Source: Silurus meridionalis
Lineage: Eukaryota; Chordata; Actinopteri; Siluriformes; Siluridae
Direction of reading: 5' to 3'
Assembly (NCBI RefSeq): GCF_014805685.1
Contig: NC_060886.1
Coordinates: forward strand, 13,610,108 to 13,674,107
DNA length: 64,000 bases
Of the stretch, positions 14,995-29,057 are shown in pieces. The stretch's first letter is position 1. Each line of letters begins with the position of its first letter. The notes beneath the pieces are model-generated. The model was not told the origin of the DNA. It saw only the letters and a program-made list of their open reading frames with translations, and did not search any database. The position numbers and the translations under genes are program-made.

Positions 14995-15886
14995 GTTGAA
15001 TACTCTCTTATACTCCTCTCCATTAAAGGGTGAAAAGGGCTATAGAGGACCTCCTGGACCAAAGGTAGTCCAAAGTTTTTCAGTAATTCTGGCTCATAAC
15101 CTGTTATACATCTTACTATTGAATTTAAAAGGTATTAATAGAGAATCGTGCTCCTCTCTATACAGGGCACTCCAACTGTAATTCTTAAAGGAGAAAAAGG
15201 AGAACAGGTAATATGAAGATATCACTGTGTCACATAGAATTCATTTTGATTTAGTTGAAGATGTAGATGGTGATAGTGTTAACTTTTGAAAATGCAATAC
15301 TTCTGTTGACCACAGGGGGAGGTTGGAGCTCCAGGGCCACCAGGGCTTCAAGAATTGTTGGAACCACCATTGCAAGTTAGTCTTGTATCTGAGCTAACCA
15401 TGTTTTGAAAGAGCAATTATGTATTACTACAAATTTTGTTGTTTATTGTGTGCATATTAACATGAATTTGTAGTTTTACAATTATTATTTCTTTTTTTTA
15501 TTATTATTATTTACAGGGCTTCAAAGGCGAGAAAGGTTTTAAGGGTGAACCAGGAGATATAGTAAGTTGAATGAGTGTTTTGCAATTAATGAAATCACCT
15601 TTTTTCTTTTTTGATAACTGGAATATTGTGATTTCACAGTTATGTAAAGTTTTTGATTTAGCTTATGTGTGCGTTAATTACTGTACGGTAATAGTTAAAA
15701 TGAAACATCTGTTATCAGCTGCTGTTTTAGTGTTTTAAATAACAGCATTAATTAGCTATTATTAATTAGCTAATGATTAATACTTAGTACCTGTACATAG
15801 TACCTCTACACTAATAGATTGATATTTGCACATTACTAAAAAAAAAAAAAAAACAAGTACAACTTAAAAATATAGAGTGCAATAGT

Positions 15887-15956
<70 letters not shown>

Positions 15957-17863
15957 GGGAACCAACCCCAGCCCGGTCCCAAGCCCGGATAAATAGGGAG
16001 GGTTGCATTAGGAAGGGCATCTAGCGTAAAAACGTGCCAAATCAAACATGCGGAGGATCCGCTGTGGCGACCCCTAATGGGAGAAGCCGAACGAATATTT
16101 AGTGCATTCAACCTGATGCTACAAATGTTTAAATTGTTTCCTTATTAATCTATACTCAGTAACCCATAAGGACAAAGTGAAAGAAAGAATGTTAGTAATG
16201 TCTATAAATTTTTTACAATTCAAAGACCTAAAAGATCACATGCACATAAGTAATCAGAGCCCTTGCAGCAACACTTGCAAATTAGCTCAGGCGCCTTCCG
16301 AATCTCTTGATTGTTGCTATAAATTGAGTGGAGTCTACCTATGGAAGAGTTTATTGATTGGACATGATTTGAAAAGGCAGACATTTCTTTGTAGAAGGCA
16401 TCTAAGTTGACAATGCATATCAGAGCAAAAACCAAAACATGAGGTCAAATAAACTGCCCACTGGTCACTTTGACTAAGCTCTGGAGATCCTCTGTGGAGA
16501 GGGGACAAAGTTCCAGAAGGTCAACCGTCATTGCAGCCTTCTACTGATCTGGGCTTTATGGCAGAGTGGCTAGACAGAAGCCTCAGTGCAAAACCTATAG
16601 AAGCTTGTTAAGATTTGCCAAGAGGCACATGAGGGCCCTTTCAGTCTGTGTGGAACAAGATGGCCTCAATTCTAAACGCAATGTCTGGAGGAAACCAGGC
16701 ACCGCTCACTACCTTCCTAACACCATCCCAATAGTGAAGCATGATGGTGGCATCATCTTGCTGTGGGAGTGTTTTTCGCAGCAGCGACTTGACAATGGTC
16801 AGGGTTGAGGGAAAGCTGACTGGAGCAAAGTACAAAGATCTTTAATAAAAACCTGTTCCATAGCACTCAGGTTCACCTGATGTTTTACCTTCCTACATGA
16901 CAACAACCTTAAGCACACAGCCAAGACAACAGGAGTGGCTTAGGGACAACTCTGTGAATGTCCTAGAGTGGCCAAGCCAGAGCCCTAAACCCTTCTGAAC
17001 ATCTCAAGAGACCTGAAAGTGACTGCCCACCAATAGTCTCCATCCAACCTGACAAAGGTTGACAGGATTTGTAATGAAGCATGGCAGAAAATCCATCAAT
17101 CCAGGTGTGCAAAGCTTGTTGTGCCATACCCAAAAAGGTTTGAGTCTGCAAAAAGGTGCCAAAAGTAGTTCAACTGAGTTCTGAGTAAAGTCTGTTGACT
17201 TATGTACGTCATTGTGTTATTTTCACTTTGTCATTATGGGGGGAGATACGTACAGATTAATATACTGTACAGTCCATTTTTTACAACATATAAGAACGAC
17301 TAATTAATTTCTTACATTGTTAAACTGCAACCAACAAACAGTGCTTTCTGATTATCTTTTGATGGTATAGTAAAAAACTAGTTAAATAGTAATTGTGTTG
17401 AATATGATATGTATGTTTATAAACATTAACTATTAATTTCTTGTGTTCATAAAACGTATGTGTTCTTTGAAGGGGTTTCATATCAAAGGAGAGACAGGAA
17501 TAGTTGGGCCTCCTGGTGAACGGGTATCTTTTTTACTAATATTTTCAATATTACTATCAATAAATGTGTCTGTTTGACTTCTTGCAATTCAAGAAATATT
17601 TTATTTTTGCTAATAGGGATCTCCAGGCTTTCCTGGGGTGCCAGGAAAAAAGGTATAGTGCAGTGAGTTCATTGAATAGGTTTGACAGAACATTATCTAA
17701 TAAACTTCTAATGAACTTCTGTAGATGTCCATAACTAATTCCTCTCTATTTTTCCAGGGTGAAGCTGGGGATGATGGTAATCATGGACAGCAAGGACAAA
17801 AGGTATATTTTACGATATAGTAACTGTTATTGCACAGAAAATTGGTGATGACTGTCCAGCATA

Positions 17864-17901
<38 letters not shown>

Positions 17902-17909
17902 TATATCTA

Positions 17910-17970
<61 letters not shown>

Positions 17971-18127
17971 CGTTGAAAATGCTATTTAATGTTATTTATC
18001 ATGTATCATAAATAGATAAATAAGTAGAAGGGTTCAGATAGATCTTTAATTAGCATCTGTATCGGTCGATGCAGCTTCCAGAGATCGGGGACTGGTAAAC
18101 GGCCCCAAGAATTCTGATTGGAGCACC

Positions 18128-18185
<58 letters not shown>

Positions 18186-19330
18186 ATCTAGCAATCTATC
18201 TATCTATCACAGGTATTGTATTTTGGATTTTTGTATTCTGGTACAGCATGAGTAGGTACAGTGACACTGCGCTAACTCTAGTTTCTTTTATATACCCCTG
18301 GCATTGTTGTGTACGTTTCCAAGTAAAGAAAAAAATAAATAAATAAATAAACGTGTGCTCCACCACTTATGTTCGTGTGTCACGGGACACCAGACGGTGG
18401 AAACCGGGAGTAAAACAAGGTGTAGTTTATTTATCTTGAAGAGACAAACAGAGGATACTCAGAAACTGGAGTGCAGGAAATGAATAAATTCAGCTGTAGC
18501 GAACTTCACGAGAAGCGTACCGAGGCACACCGGATCCGTAGGGAGTCCGGATGATCTATGGTAGGTATACGGTAGATCAGACAGCGAGTGAAGGGGGAGA
18601 GAGATCTTTTAAAGGGGATGGATTAAGGGGAAACAGGTGCAGGTGATTAATAGGAGGGAGAGGATGAGCGAGAGTGTTGTGCGTTTGAGGGGGGCGTGGC
18701 TTGTGGTTCTCTCACATTGTGAGGGAACCCATATTTTAACTATGCTTCTCATATATAAAAGGATTGCATTCGGTACACATGTGCACTGAACCAAAAAGGT
18801 TTGGTATGAATATTTGTACTGTTACACCCCACATATACACACTATATTGCCAAAAGTATTGGGTCTTGTGACTTGATTTTTGAGAATTGCATCCCACATT
18901 TAGTCCCATTTTGTTCTTATAATTCCCTCCACTCTTCTGGAAAGATGTTCCACTAGATTTCGGAGTATGCTTATATATATATATTTGTGTTCATCAGCTA
19001 CAAGGGTATTACTAAAGGCAGGTACTGATGTAGGTGAGGAGACCTGGGGTGCAGTAAGTGTTCCAGTTCATCCCAAAGGTATTCAGTAGGGATGAGCTCT
19101 ATAGCAGGCCACTCAAGATCTTCCTCTCCAAAGCATGTAAACCAGATCTTCAAGGAGGAACAGGTTTGGCTTTTCAAGTTCTCAAGAAATAAAAATGCTA
19201 AATGCTCAATTTTATTATAGCGGATCTAAAGATGTCCTGTACAATTAAGTGCCTCCAGCTTAGTGGTAACAGTTTGAAAAAGAAACACATATATCAGAAA
19301 AGCTCAGGTGACCCAATACTTTTGAAAATA

Positions 19331-19395
<65 letters not shown>

Positions 19396-19400
19396 TATGT

Positions 19401-19454
<54 letters not shown>

Positions 19455-19465
19455 GTATATATGCA

Positions 19466-19513
<48 letters not shown>

Positions 19514-22500
19514 CTGAATGTTGCCAACATGTGACTGATTCAATAGGGGGAACTAGGAGAGGCAGGAGAGCTGATCTATTCAAATGGATATAGTGAAGGT
19601 AACAGAATACATCTTTTTATCCCAAATGTTAATTTACCTGAAATTAAGACATAAATGATCATTATGGGTTATTTGCAGTCAGATACAGTATTGTGCACAC
19701 ATTTTCTTTTGGCACTTTTGTTCCTAAAGTTGGCCCACCAGGTCCGCCAGGAGAACGTGGATCACCAGGGTCTGTTGGCCTCAAAGGATATAAAGGAGTT
19801 CAAGGTCCCCCTGGGAAAGATGCTACAGAACAGCTGTTAGGTATTTTATATTTTTAACATCTCAAATATAACAAAAAATTTTAATATGAGCATTTATTGC
19901 GACAGTATGAATCTTTAAAAAACTGTGCCCATTTTATCACAGTAGAACCTGGCCCATTTGGGGAACGAGGGGAAAAGGGAAATAAAGGTGATGCTGGGGA
20001 ACCTGGTATCCCAGCCTCAGAGCCTGGGCCTCTGGGCTTTGATGGCTTACCAGGACCACCTGGGCCAGCCGGACCAAAAGGATCATGTAAATAATTAACT
20101 CTGTGTCTGTATATGTGATTTTGCAACTTTTGTTTAAATGATTATCTTGATTTTTAATTTGTCCCAAATTTGTAATGTATGCTAAAAGATAAACTCTTTC
20201 AGAAAGGAATTCATAAATAGATATATATATTAAATACAAATTTGAACCCAGCATTCAGTATTGAAAGATTGTTATGTCATTATGAATATGTTTGGCTACA
20301 GGGAGAGTGTTTTTTAAAGGGTCCGAAGGGCCACCTGGACGTCCAGGAAATGCTGGAGTGAAAGGACACAAAGGTAAAACTACGTACCAGTAACAATAGC
20401 CTAGAAGTTCTTGTTATACTGTTCACAAAACAGCATATTACTATGTTGAATATGCAGTGCAATAATCATAAGTGTCAAGAACATACCACTCATGTCAAGC
20501 GCTGCAGATTGACAGACACTCACAGCACACATATCAACTCTCAACACTACAGCACACTTCCCTGTTTATGTTTTCGTCGCCATGTATTTTGGTTTCAAGT
20601 GTTGTCTCCTCATATGGCTTCTTCATTGGTTGTTCATCTCATTGCCTGCACCGGTTTGAATTATATTTTTTATTTTGAATGAATATTTATCACACCCTTT
20701 TAAATAAAAACACCTTTTACTGCTCCTGCATCTGTTTAAATCGAATTACATAGTTGCATTACTCACAATAAATGTACAAATGAATTTTTTTAGGTGACCA
20801 TGGTCATTGCGAATGCATTTTGCAAACCTCCCCTCGTGGACCCCCTGGCCCTGCTGGTGATCAGGGTGACCTTGGAATAGAGGGCGAGTTGGGTCCTCAG
20901 GGTGATCCAGGAGACATGGGTCTCAAAGGATTTAGTGGTCTGCCTGTGAGTTACCAGTTGACAACATGTTCCATATAGATTTAAATCCTGTATGCATATT
21001 GTGAACCATCTGCAATCATAACTTCTTTTCAGGGCTTTCCTGGGCCACTAGGTTTTCCTGGACCTAAAGGAATTAAGGGAGATAAAATAGAGGTTAAAGA
21101 AAAAGGTACACCTTGTTATTATAATGGTTATGAAGTTTAGTTAAATCAAAGAAAAACAAAGTAGTATTAACGTATGTGTACTTTTAATTATAAAATTTAA
21201 CAGGAGCACCTGGAGATCCAGGAGACCGAGGGGGACAAGGTGAACAAGGAACTCAGGGCAGACCTGGGACTAGTGGAATAGATGGTACCCCTGGGTTTGA
21301 AGGCCTTCCTGTGAGTTTCTTATTAGCAACAACGTGCACTGTTTTAATTTTAAGTGGTCTCCAAAATTACAAAAAAACTGCCACGGTGCATCCTGTTTAC
21401 ATAACACTAGCTGTAATTTACAATGTACAATTTGTAATGTACAATTTGTTTGCAGGGAGAAAGGCCAGTTGGTGAACCTGGAGATAAGGGTTACCCAGGC
21501 AAACCAGGTCAACGAGGCATCCCAGGACAAGAAGGGGAACACGGTCAAGTAATCGGAGGTGTTAAAGGTGTTAAGGGTATAACTGGTGATGCAGGATTAG
21601 ATGGTTATGATGGAATCCCTGGCCTACAGGGTCCTTCAGGTATGCATTCAGCCTTCGCTCCTACTGTTTATTCTTCCATCATTCTCAACTTTCATTTTCA
21701 TTCCGAACTTTGGGTTCAGAATGCTTAAAGTCATGGAATCTGTACATCATGGAAACAATAAACTTAAACATTTAACCTTATTCTTTGCCATTTTTATTGT
21801 GCATGAAGGATTTCTTTAATAAATGATTCCATGAGGAATTTTCCTTGAAAATTCTAAAAATGATCATTTTATAATGTGATCTCTGCTGCTGATTCAATTC
21901 CAATCAGCTTCTGTCTATCTATCTGTATCTACTGTGGTATTATCTGCTTCTGTCGGTCATCATCTCTTGCTTGCCATTTGAAGGAGACTGTAGTCTACAA
22001 GGAGAAGGAGGCAAATGGATTACAGCAGGTAGCTAGATCGATGACAAGTCAAATTCCCTCTCAATAACTCTTTTCTTTTTTAGTGCTTCGCAGTCACTTT
22101 TTTTTGCTCACAATCACTGTTAATGCTTTGGGCATTATTAACTTTTCTCCTATTTAATTTTATTCATCCACAAATATTCTTGTGACACTATGTTATATGC
22201 TTTGTTTCACATTTGACAATGAGTCGCATGTGATTTAGGCGTTGTATAATACAGGGGTTCCCAAACGTTTTGAGCAAATGACCCCAAATTAACCAATTGA
22301 AACCCCATTCACATTTTTTCGATTTTTAATTTAGGGCTTCAGTTCTTGTATGTGTTTTTTTTCTTGATGTCTATTGTGTCACTGTGTGAGAGAAAGAGAG
22401 ATTTGTCCAAGCAAGATAAATTCTCTTCCAATCAAGGAAGAGAAATTTGTCCATTTTAACTTGTATGCTATAAACTTAAATAGTTATTGATTGAATATGA

Positions 22501-25500
22501 ATCCAGTAAAACTCCGTTTGGGGACCCTTGCTATAACATGTCAGTTGTTCTTATTATTGTTCATATTTAGTTGTTATTTATGCAAAACAAGCAATGAACT
22601 TTATCCTGGTGTTTATTTTAAGTGTATGAATGATGATGTTCTTGTCATTACATAGCTTATGTCTTTGGTATATCCCTAGGGGATTGTGAAGCAGTTTCTG
22701 GACCTCAGGGGGAGAGAGGACCTCCAGGGCAGCCTGGATTGGAGGGAATGCCAGGTAACTTTTTATAATATTATAATGTATGTATTTTACTGGTATCTGT
22801 AATGTTAACAGTCCTATAATCCCGATGTAAACAGACCTGGTTATATCTGTGTGTTCTAGGATTACCTGGTCCAAAAGGATTTGCAGGAGATAGAGGCAAG
22901 ATAGGACCTCAAGGAGCTCAAGGAGACCAGGGATTTGGTGGCCCCTCTGGAAAACCAGGTTTTTGTCCCTACATACACTCAGACATTTAGTTTGTGCTTG
23001 AAAATTAACATTTATACAGTGCTTTGTATGTCATCTTATATTCTAATGGTTTTCCTTACAGGTTTTATTGGACCCCGGGGAGAAGCTGGAAGTACTGGAC
23101 CAAAAGGGTTGAAAGGTTCTTCTGGTATACCTGGTAGGCCAGGACTTAATGGTGAACCTGGACAAAAGGGTCCTAATGGTGAAGCACTAGGAGCATCTCC
23201 TGGGCCCCCAGGTGAACGTGGACCACCAGGACAGCAGGGGATAAAAGGTCCCCCTGGAGATCCTGGCACAGCTGGATACCCAGGTAAGGAAGAACTTGAT
23301 AATAAGGTTGGTTGTGGACTATTACATTATAACTTTGGATTTTATAAACATATTCTATAAATACAGGGATTTATTTTAACTTTGGTACACTACAGGTATG
23401 GAGGGAATGCCAGGAATGGTTGGGAAGAAAGGTGAATCAGGTCCCCCAGGCTTACAGGGAGAAAGAGGAAAACTTGGACCAGCAGGAACATTTGGGTTTC
23501 CTGGGAAGCCTGGTCAGATAGGATCCTCTGGACCTCCTGGCAAAACTGGACTACCAGGTATATAATAATATAATTAATATTTCTTTCTTTCTCATTAGAC
23601 AACTTTTAGTGTTTTCTGTTATTGGACAAAATAGTCAATTCATAATAGTAATAATATATTTTTTCTGTTCTTCAAAGGGCCTAGTGGAGAAACAGGCCAT
23701 CGAGGAAATGTTGGTCCTCCAGGTCCCATAGGAGTAAAAGGTGTTAAGGGAGAACCCGGAAGTGATTCAGGTCCAGGAGATTATGGAACACGTGGAGATC
23801 CAGGAGACCCTGGACATGTAGGGAGGACTGGTGTTATTGGGCTTAAAGGTCAGAATATTAAAATGTTCAAATGAAAAACAAATATAATGTGTAGAATAAG
23901 GTGCAAATGACACATTATAGATATTTTTTCATTTTACTAAAATGTATATTTCTTGAGAACAAAAATTTCACATGATATTAAAAACAGATCCACTATTTAT
24001 ATTGAAACAAGATTACACAAGCATAAATTACCATCCAGACTTATTTTTATTTCTTCATGTTATGCCCTAGTTGAGCACAAATTTTAGCCAGTTGTCAAAT
24101 ATATTTCTATACAGTAAAATTTATAATTGTGAACTATCTAAAATGTCAGCCTTTAAATAGTTCTAATAGTTTCTATCAGTACATTGGTTAGATATTTTTG
24201 ACACAATTTAGGTCTAATTTTTATTTCTGCAACTGTTTTCCGATGAGAATTACAAGGCTCACGTAAGTGTCCGCTTTCATGCTTCACATGCAGTGCATCC
24301 ACTTGTGGACAGTGTCAAATGAACTAAACCATGAGTTACAGATATGAGAATAAATTTGTTTTGAAAAGTGCAAAGGAAAAAAGGAAAACTGGAATGACCA
24401 ATTATAAACCAACTAAATTCTCAGCAAAAGTTTTTCTAAAATGTTTTTACTCATCCTTATTAATCAATATCAACCAGTTGAATCGCTTTAATTCATTTGT
24501 AAATGCCAGTCAAAATGTTATTGTTGCACATGAATCTTTTAAATCTAAAGAATATTGTCTACACTTTTTATTTGGAAGAATATAAGTCTGAAATTGGGTT
24601 CACATGATCCTCAACAAAATATTTTGTATAGCTATTAATATTTATTTCTCTTTACAGGTATAAAGGGCTCAGAAGGCATGCCAGGTTTCCCAGGAATGGT
24701 AGGAAATCCTGGTCTAAAAGGCCTTTCAGGAGAGATAGGGCCAGTAGGATTTCCAGGACTAAAAGGAGAGAAAGGAGGCTTGGGCCTACAGGGAGAAAAA
24801 GGTTCTAATTCTTTATAAAAAATAATGACATGTACATGTTCTAAATATTGTATTGTTTGCAATGATAATAATTATGTCTCAAAGGTCACACTTTTTCATT
24901 TTGAATATTCTTTGTTAGGTGAAAGAGGAGTTATGGGCCCTCAAGGTAACATGTCTGTTACACAACTTAGACACATGAAAGAGGTTATGAAGGGTGCAAA
25001 AGGTGACCATGGACATGAAGGAGATCCAGGTTTCACTGGTCCCCGAGGTGAGTACTCTTATTAAAATTAGTCTTATTACACTGAGCATGGAAAAGTGACA
25101 AAGATAAAAAAAAAAATAGAAATTCAAAAGTCATTGTATGTTTAATATAAAAAATGTAAAAAACATTTTATTATATTGTATGTCTTTGGATGCAGTAGTA
25201 TGACATTTTCGCTTCACTAGAACAGGGAGACCCAAACCTGCTCCAGCATTACAATGCCCATGTGCACAAAGCAAGCTTCATAAAGTTAGGGTTTACATGG
25301 GTTAGAGTGATGGACCTTGAGTGGCCTGCTATTGAGCTCTGGCTTTAACCCAAGTGATCACCTTTGGGATGAATTGGAACACTGACTGCACCTCAGGCCT
25401 CCTTATCCTATATTTGTAGTACCCTTGTGGCTGGATGAGCACAAATCTTCACAAGCACATTTCAAAATCTAGTGGAACAAATTTTATAATACCAAGTGTG

Positions 25501-27134
25501 GGCTCAAAAATACACATATAAATCTTATAATCAGGTGTCTACAAACTCTGTCCATTTAGCAGACGCCCCATCCAGCCTGACGTATATTTCAATATCCTGT
25601 ATTATATGTAGTATATATTTCAATATCCTGAATCTAATAGTCTTTTAAAATATTATGAATTCAGTGGCTTTTAAAATTGTAATCTTGTGAATGTAAAATA
25701 AATCTTTGTCAGCAAAATCCAGAATACAACATTCTGTATCACATTCACAAAGACACTTACAGTGTAGATCAGACTGTAGAGAACATATCAATCAATTGTC
25801 TTAGCAATTGGTAGCTATCCATATACTGTAAAATATAATAATAATAAAATAATGAAATGAGAAATTTACAAAATTTAATGTTTTAAAGGAAACATAACTC
25901 GAATGCATGTAAACAAACAGATTTTGTTGCTTTTACCCTTTAGGTTTCAAAGGTGTGCAAGGGCTTCCAGGAAAAGATGGGTCCCATGGATTACCTGGTC
26001 TACCCAGCAGTACAAAAGGTGTGAAAGGACAGACTGGAGCTCAGGGGCTTCCTGGTCAGAAAGGGATGCCAGGCATTCAAGGGCCTCCAGGAATTCATGG
26101 ATTTCATGGATCAGCTGGAACTAGGGTAATACTCTGCCCCAATACAGCACAACATCAGCATTTTTAAAATGTCTTTAAGTAATGTATGATGTTTTGTGAA
26201 TTTAAGTTTTTGTGGTCAATAATAACTTAATATCCTAGGGGGACAAAGGTTCACCTGGTGCTTATGGACCAACAGGTGAAGTTGGATTCAAAGGCATCAA
26301 AGGTAATATTGAGCTTTGCTTACACAATATCTTTTTGTACTTCACTGTCTAATACTTTAAATTAAAGATGATTTGTGCAGCAACAATTTACAAATGATAA
26401 TCCTGTAATCATAGCCTTCAATAAAATCTCTGACCAACATGTCTGACCATCAACTCACATCTTTAAATCATTGCTAAGTGAGATTGTTCTGCTTCAGGTG
26501 ACCAGGGTGATGTTATCGATCTTCCGGGAGCCACAGGAATCAGGGGGGAAACTGGGCCTCTTGGACCTTTAGGTGAGGCAGTACAGTACTTAGTCATTAC
26601 CTGGGGATAAAAAGTCCAAATGATTATTTTCAGCAACATGTTTGTGGAATGATGCTGAGGATTTTCTTATACACATAATGTATTGTACCTTTCCAGGTCA
26701 AAAAGGTTCCATAGGTGACCCTGGAGTTACAGGAACTCCTGGTTTCGATGGCATTGTCGGAATTAAAGGGACTCAGGGTGAGCCTGGAAGACAAGGCTTA
26801 CCAGGTAGGAAAATCCACTCATAATGAATGAATGTGTTTTAAAACCATTTTATTTCAAATACCAGGTGATTCTTAAACATAAAGAGAAATCACGCGTAAC
26901 TGGAACTGTTCTTTTATCAGGTGCTGATGGTCAACCTGGGTTTCCAGGAAACCAGGGTTCTAAGGGCTGGCCTGGACCACCAGGAAAGGCAGGGGCCCCT
27001 GGTAAACAAGGTCATTTGGGACAAATAGGTATGTTTAATCCAAAATACAGATATACAAAAATGTACAATTAATTATTTTATGCAATACCCATTATCTGTA
27101 ATACAAGTTTCTGGTTATCACTTACATTTTAGCA

Positions 27135-27219
<85 letters not shown>

Positions 27220-28990
27220 CTTCTCACAAACTCTCTTTTTGTCTTGAACCTAAAAGCATTTAAAATATGTAGCTTGTCACACTATGGAGAGCCAGAAAGT
27301 ACAAACCCCTTGTCCTAAAGTTTACATGTTTACAATGTGCCCACACCAAAGGCTCCTTCCATATTATATCCTTCCATATATCTTCATCATACCACTAATG
27401 TTTTTCTATGTTAAACAAGCTTTTTAAAATTTAGTTATTGACAAATTTGTATCATCCACACTACATGTCCCTGTTAATGGGCTGTTACTATAGAATGATA
27501 ACATATTAGAACAAGTACAGTGCATTCAGAAAAAAGTTAAGACCCCCTTTACTTTTTAAAAATGTTATGTTGCAGCCTTATACTACAATAGATCGAAATT
27601 TTTTTTTTTTCTGATTAGTCTACACTCAGTACCCCATAATGACAAAGTGAAAACAGAAATGTCTGTAAATTTATTATATACATACAAGTAAGTATCTAGA
27701 TTATTTGCCACAACACTTGAAATTTAGCTAGAACTGCCTGCAGAGTTTAAAGATAGGATTGTTGCAAGGCGCAGCTATTTGAAGTAATGACTTAAAAAAA
27801 ACAATTTCTGCTGCACTGATGATTCGCAAAGAGCACAGTGACCATAGCTGGTTACCTGGCCAAGCTAAATAATCAGTAAGAGAGGCGATCAAGAACCCAA
27901 TAGTCACTCTGAGTGAGCTCTGGAAATCCTGTGATTTTTTTTTGTTTTTTTTCTTTTAAGTAAATTCTGTTTTCACTTTGTCATTATGGGATACTGAGTG
28001 TACAGGTGCATCTCAATAAATTAGAAGAGTATGGAAAAATTCATTTATTTCAGTGATTCAACTCAAATTGTGAAACTATAAAAAAATTTTTTAAAAATTA
28101 AATGCACTCAGACTGAAAGTTTAAGCCTTTGGTTCTTTTTAATTATGATGCTTTTGGCTCATATTTAACAAAAACCCACCAATTTACTTGCCCACACTGC
28201 CAAAAGCACCAAAAGTTTGTTAAATGACCATTCATTAACATTTAAAATTTCTCACATCCCCACCTATACTTGGAAATGTCCAGTAGCCATTGAGAACAAT
28301 GCATTTTCATTTTAGCCATTACTAACTGCAAAAAAATCTGAAAAATCAAGCTTCAATGTGACATGCTGTGGGTTCACTAATAAAGTTGCAATAAAAGAAA
28401 AATTTGCAACAAAAAAATTATTTTCTTTCTTTTCAGGTTTTCCTGGCTTTGATGGCATTTCAGGATTGCATGGCCTTAAAGGTCAAAAGGGCCTTCAAGG
28501 TGTTGCAGGTATGTCTTAAACTTTCTTTAGTTATTTAAAAGTAATCTTTTGATTCATGTACCAAAATTGGTAGATAGGACAGCCAAATGTTTTGTCAGAA
28601 TACTGAATGCTTAGTATAACAAATCCTAAATACCAAAATAAAGGTATATTTCCTAAACTATTCAATGTATTATCTTTTTAGCTCTAATCCATAGCAATGT
28701 GCAATTTAGAATTTGTTGCCTAATGATCAGGCTAATTGTAAGGAGTTACATAATCACTCACATTTATTGGCTTGGGGTAAATGCAATCAATTTTGATCAT
28801 CTATAAATCCATCTGTTTGATTGTGAGAGGAAAAAAATGTTTACTCTCTTGGTTATTTTACCTCTTTTTCCTGGTTTACTTGTTTTTGTTGACCAGAGAA
28901 TCATGTCTTGTGATTGAGGAGCTTGCAAAAATCAAATTCATTGAAAAGATGCAGATTTTTTAAGAGAGGCCATGCAAATAATTTATACTA

Positions 28991-29057
<67 letters not shown>

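Larger units (their letters stand above)
13676..15561 (+). other. col4a2: col4a2 exons 1-10 seen here (N-terminal triple helix)
   Basis: Exons 13676-13810, 13978-14022, 14216-14332, 14478-14546, 14676-14711, 14818-14871, 15029-15064, 15166-15207, 15316-15375 and 15517-15561. All begin with a whole glycine codon and are in phase 0; several are 36, 45 or 54 bp, the classical collagen sizes. The third carries the CNGT site, a cysteine next to an N-glycosylation sequon typical of the 7S region. The fourth ends in a non-collagenous interruption ([12 protein letters not shown]), as in COL4A2. The preceding exons with the paired 7S cysteines are not in view. Confidence 0.92.
15562..17472. other. col4a2 intron filled by repeats
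   Basis: This 1.9-kb intron holds a (TA)n tract (15891-15953), a retroelement tail (about 15954-16095) and a decayed Tc1-like transposon (about 16135-17265), each described separately. No exon is needed to keep the collagen frame between 15561 and 17473. Confidence 0.8.
17803..19546. other. col4a2 intron with microsatellites and repeats
   Basis: Contains a GTCT/CTAT microsatellite (17865-17970), a (TA)n tract (18130-18183), an unclassified GC-richer repeat (about 18370-18720), a 496-bp inverted-repeat element (18840-19335) and a compound GT/GATA/GT microsatellite (19333-19512). No coding exon seen. Confidence 0.8.
17473..21639 (+). other. col4a2: col4a2 exons 11-21 seen here (helix with CxC interruption)
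   Basis: Exons 17473-17523, 17617-17652, 17758-17802, 19547-19598, 19730-19840, 19943-20086, 20302-20373, 20794-20945, 21033-21105, 21204-21310 and 21456-21639. From 19598 on most junctions split a codon after its first base, usually a glycine codon, the other exon style of type IV collagens. The exon at 20794 contains the interruption HCECILQT, equivalent to the CxC interruption of COL4A2. The 20086/20302 junction makes a tryptophan and a short non-Gly-X-Y stretch (WRVFFKG). Confidence 0.9.
22680..26302 (+). other. col4a2: col4a2 exons 22-30 seen here (central helix)
   Basis: Exons 22680-22754, 22860-22958, 23062-23283, 23396-23557, 23678-23848, 24658-24801, 24919-25047, 25944-26125 and 26239-26302. 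The first contains the interruption DCEAVSG with a cysteine, corresponding to the cysteine-bearing interruption of COL4A2. The 23062 exon carries GEALGASPG and the 24919 exon the long interruption [16 protein letters not shown]. Donors after 22958 (GTTTTT) and 23848 (GTCAGA) are weak, but the frame is kept only with them. Confidence 0.9.
27029..28436. other. col4a2 intron with TA tract and two Tc1-type fragments
   Basis: 1.4 kb. It holds a (TA)n tract (27139-27215) and two abutting pieces of different Tc1-like families (27518-28000 and 28003-28225). No coding exon seen. Confidence 0.75.

Noticed and set aside
19294..19543. His-Thr and Tyr-Leu-Ser-Ile repeat frames
   Set aside because: Produced by the GT and GATA microsatellites.
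23036..23269. Antisense frames in collagen exons (also near 19881-20126, 24635-24862 and 29308-29574)
   Set aside because: These are mirror images of Gly-X-Y coding DNA (proline/glycine-rich) and are expected whenever collagen is read backwards.
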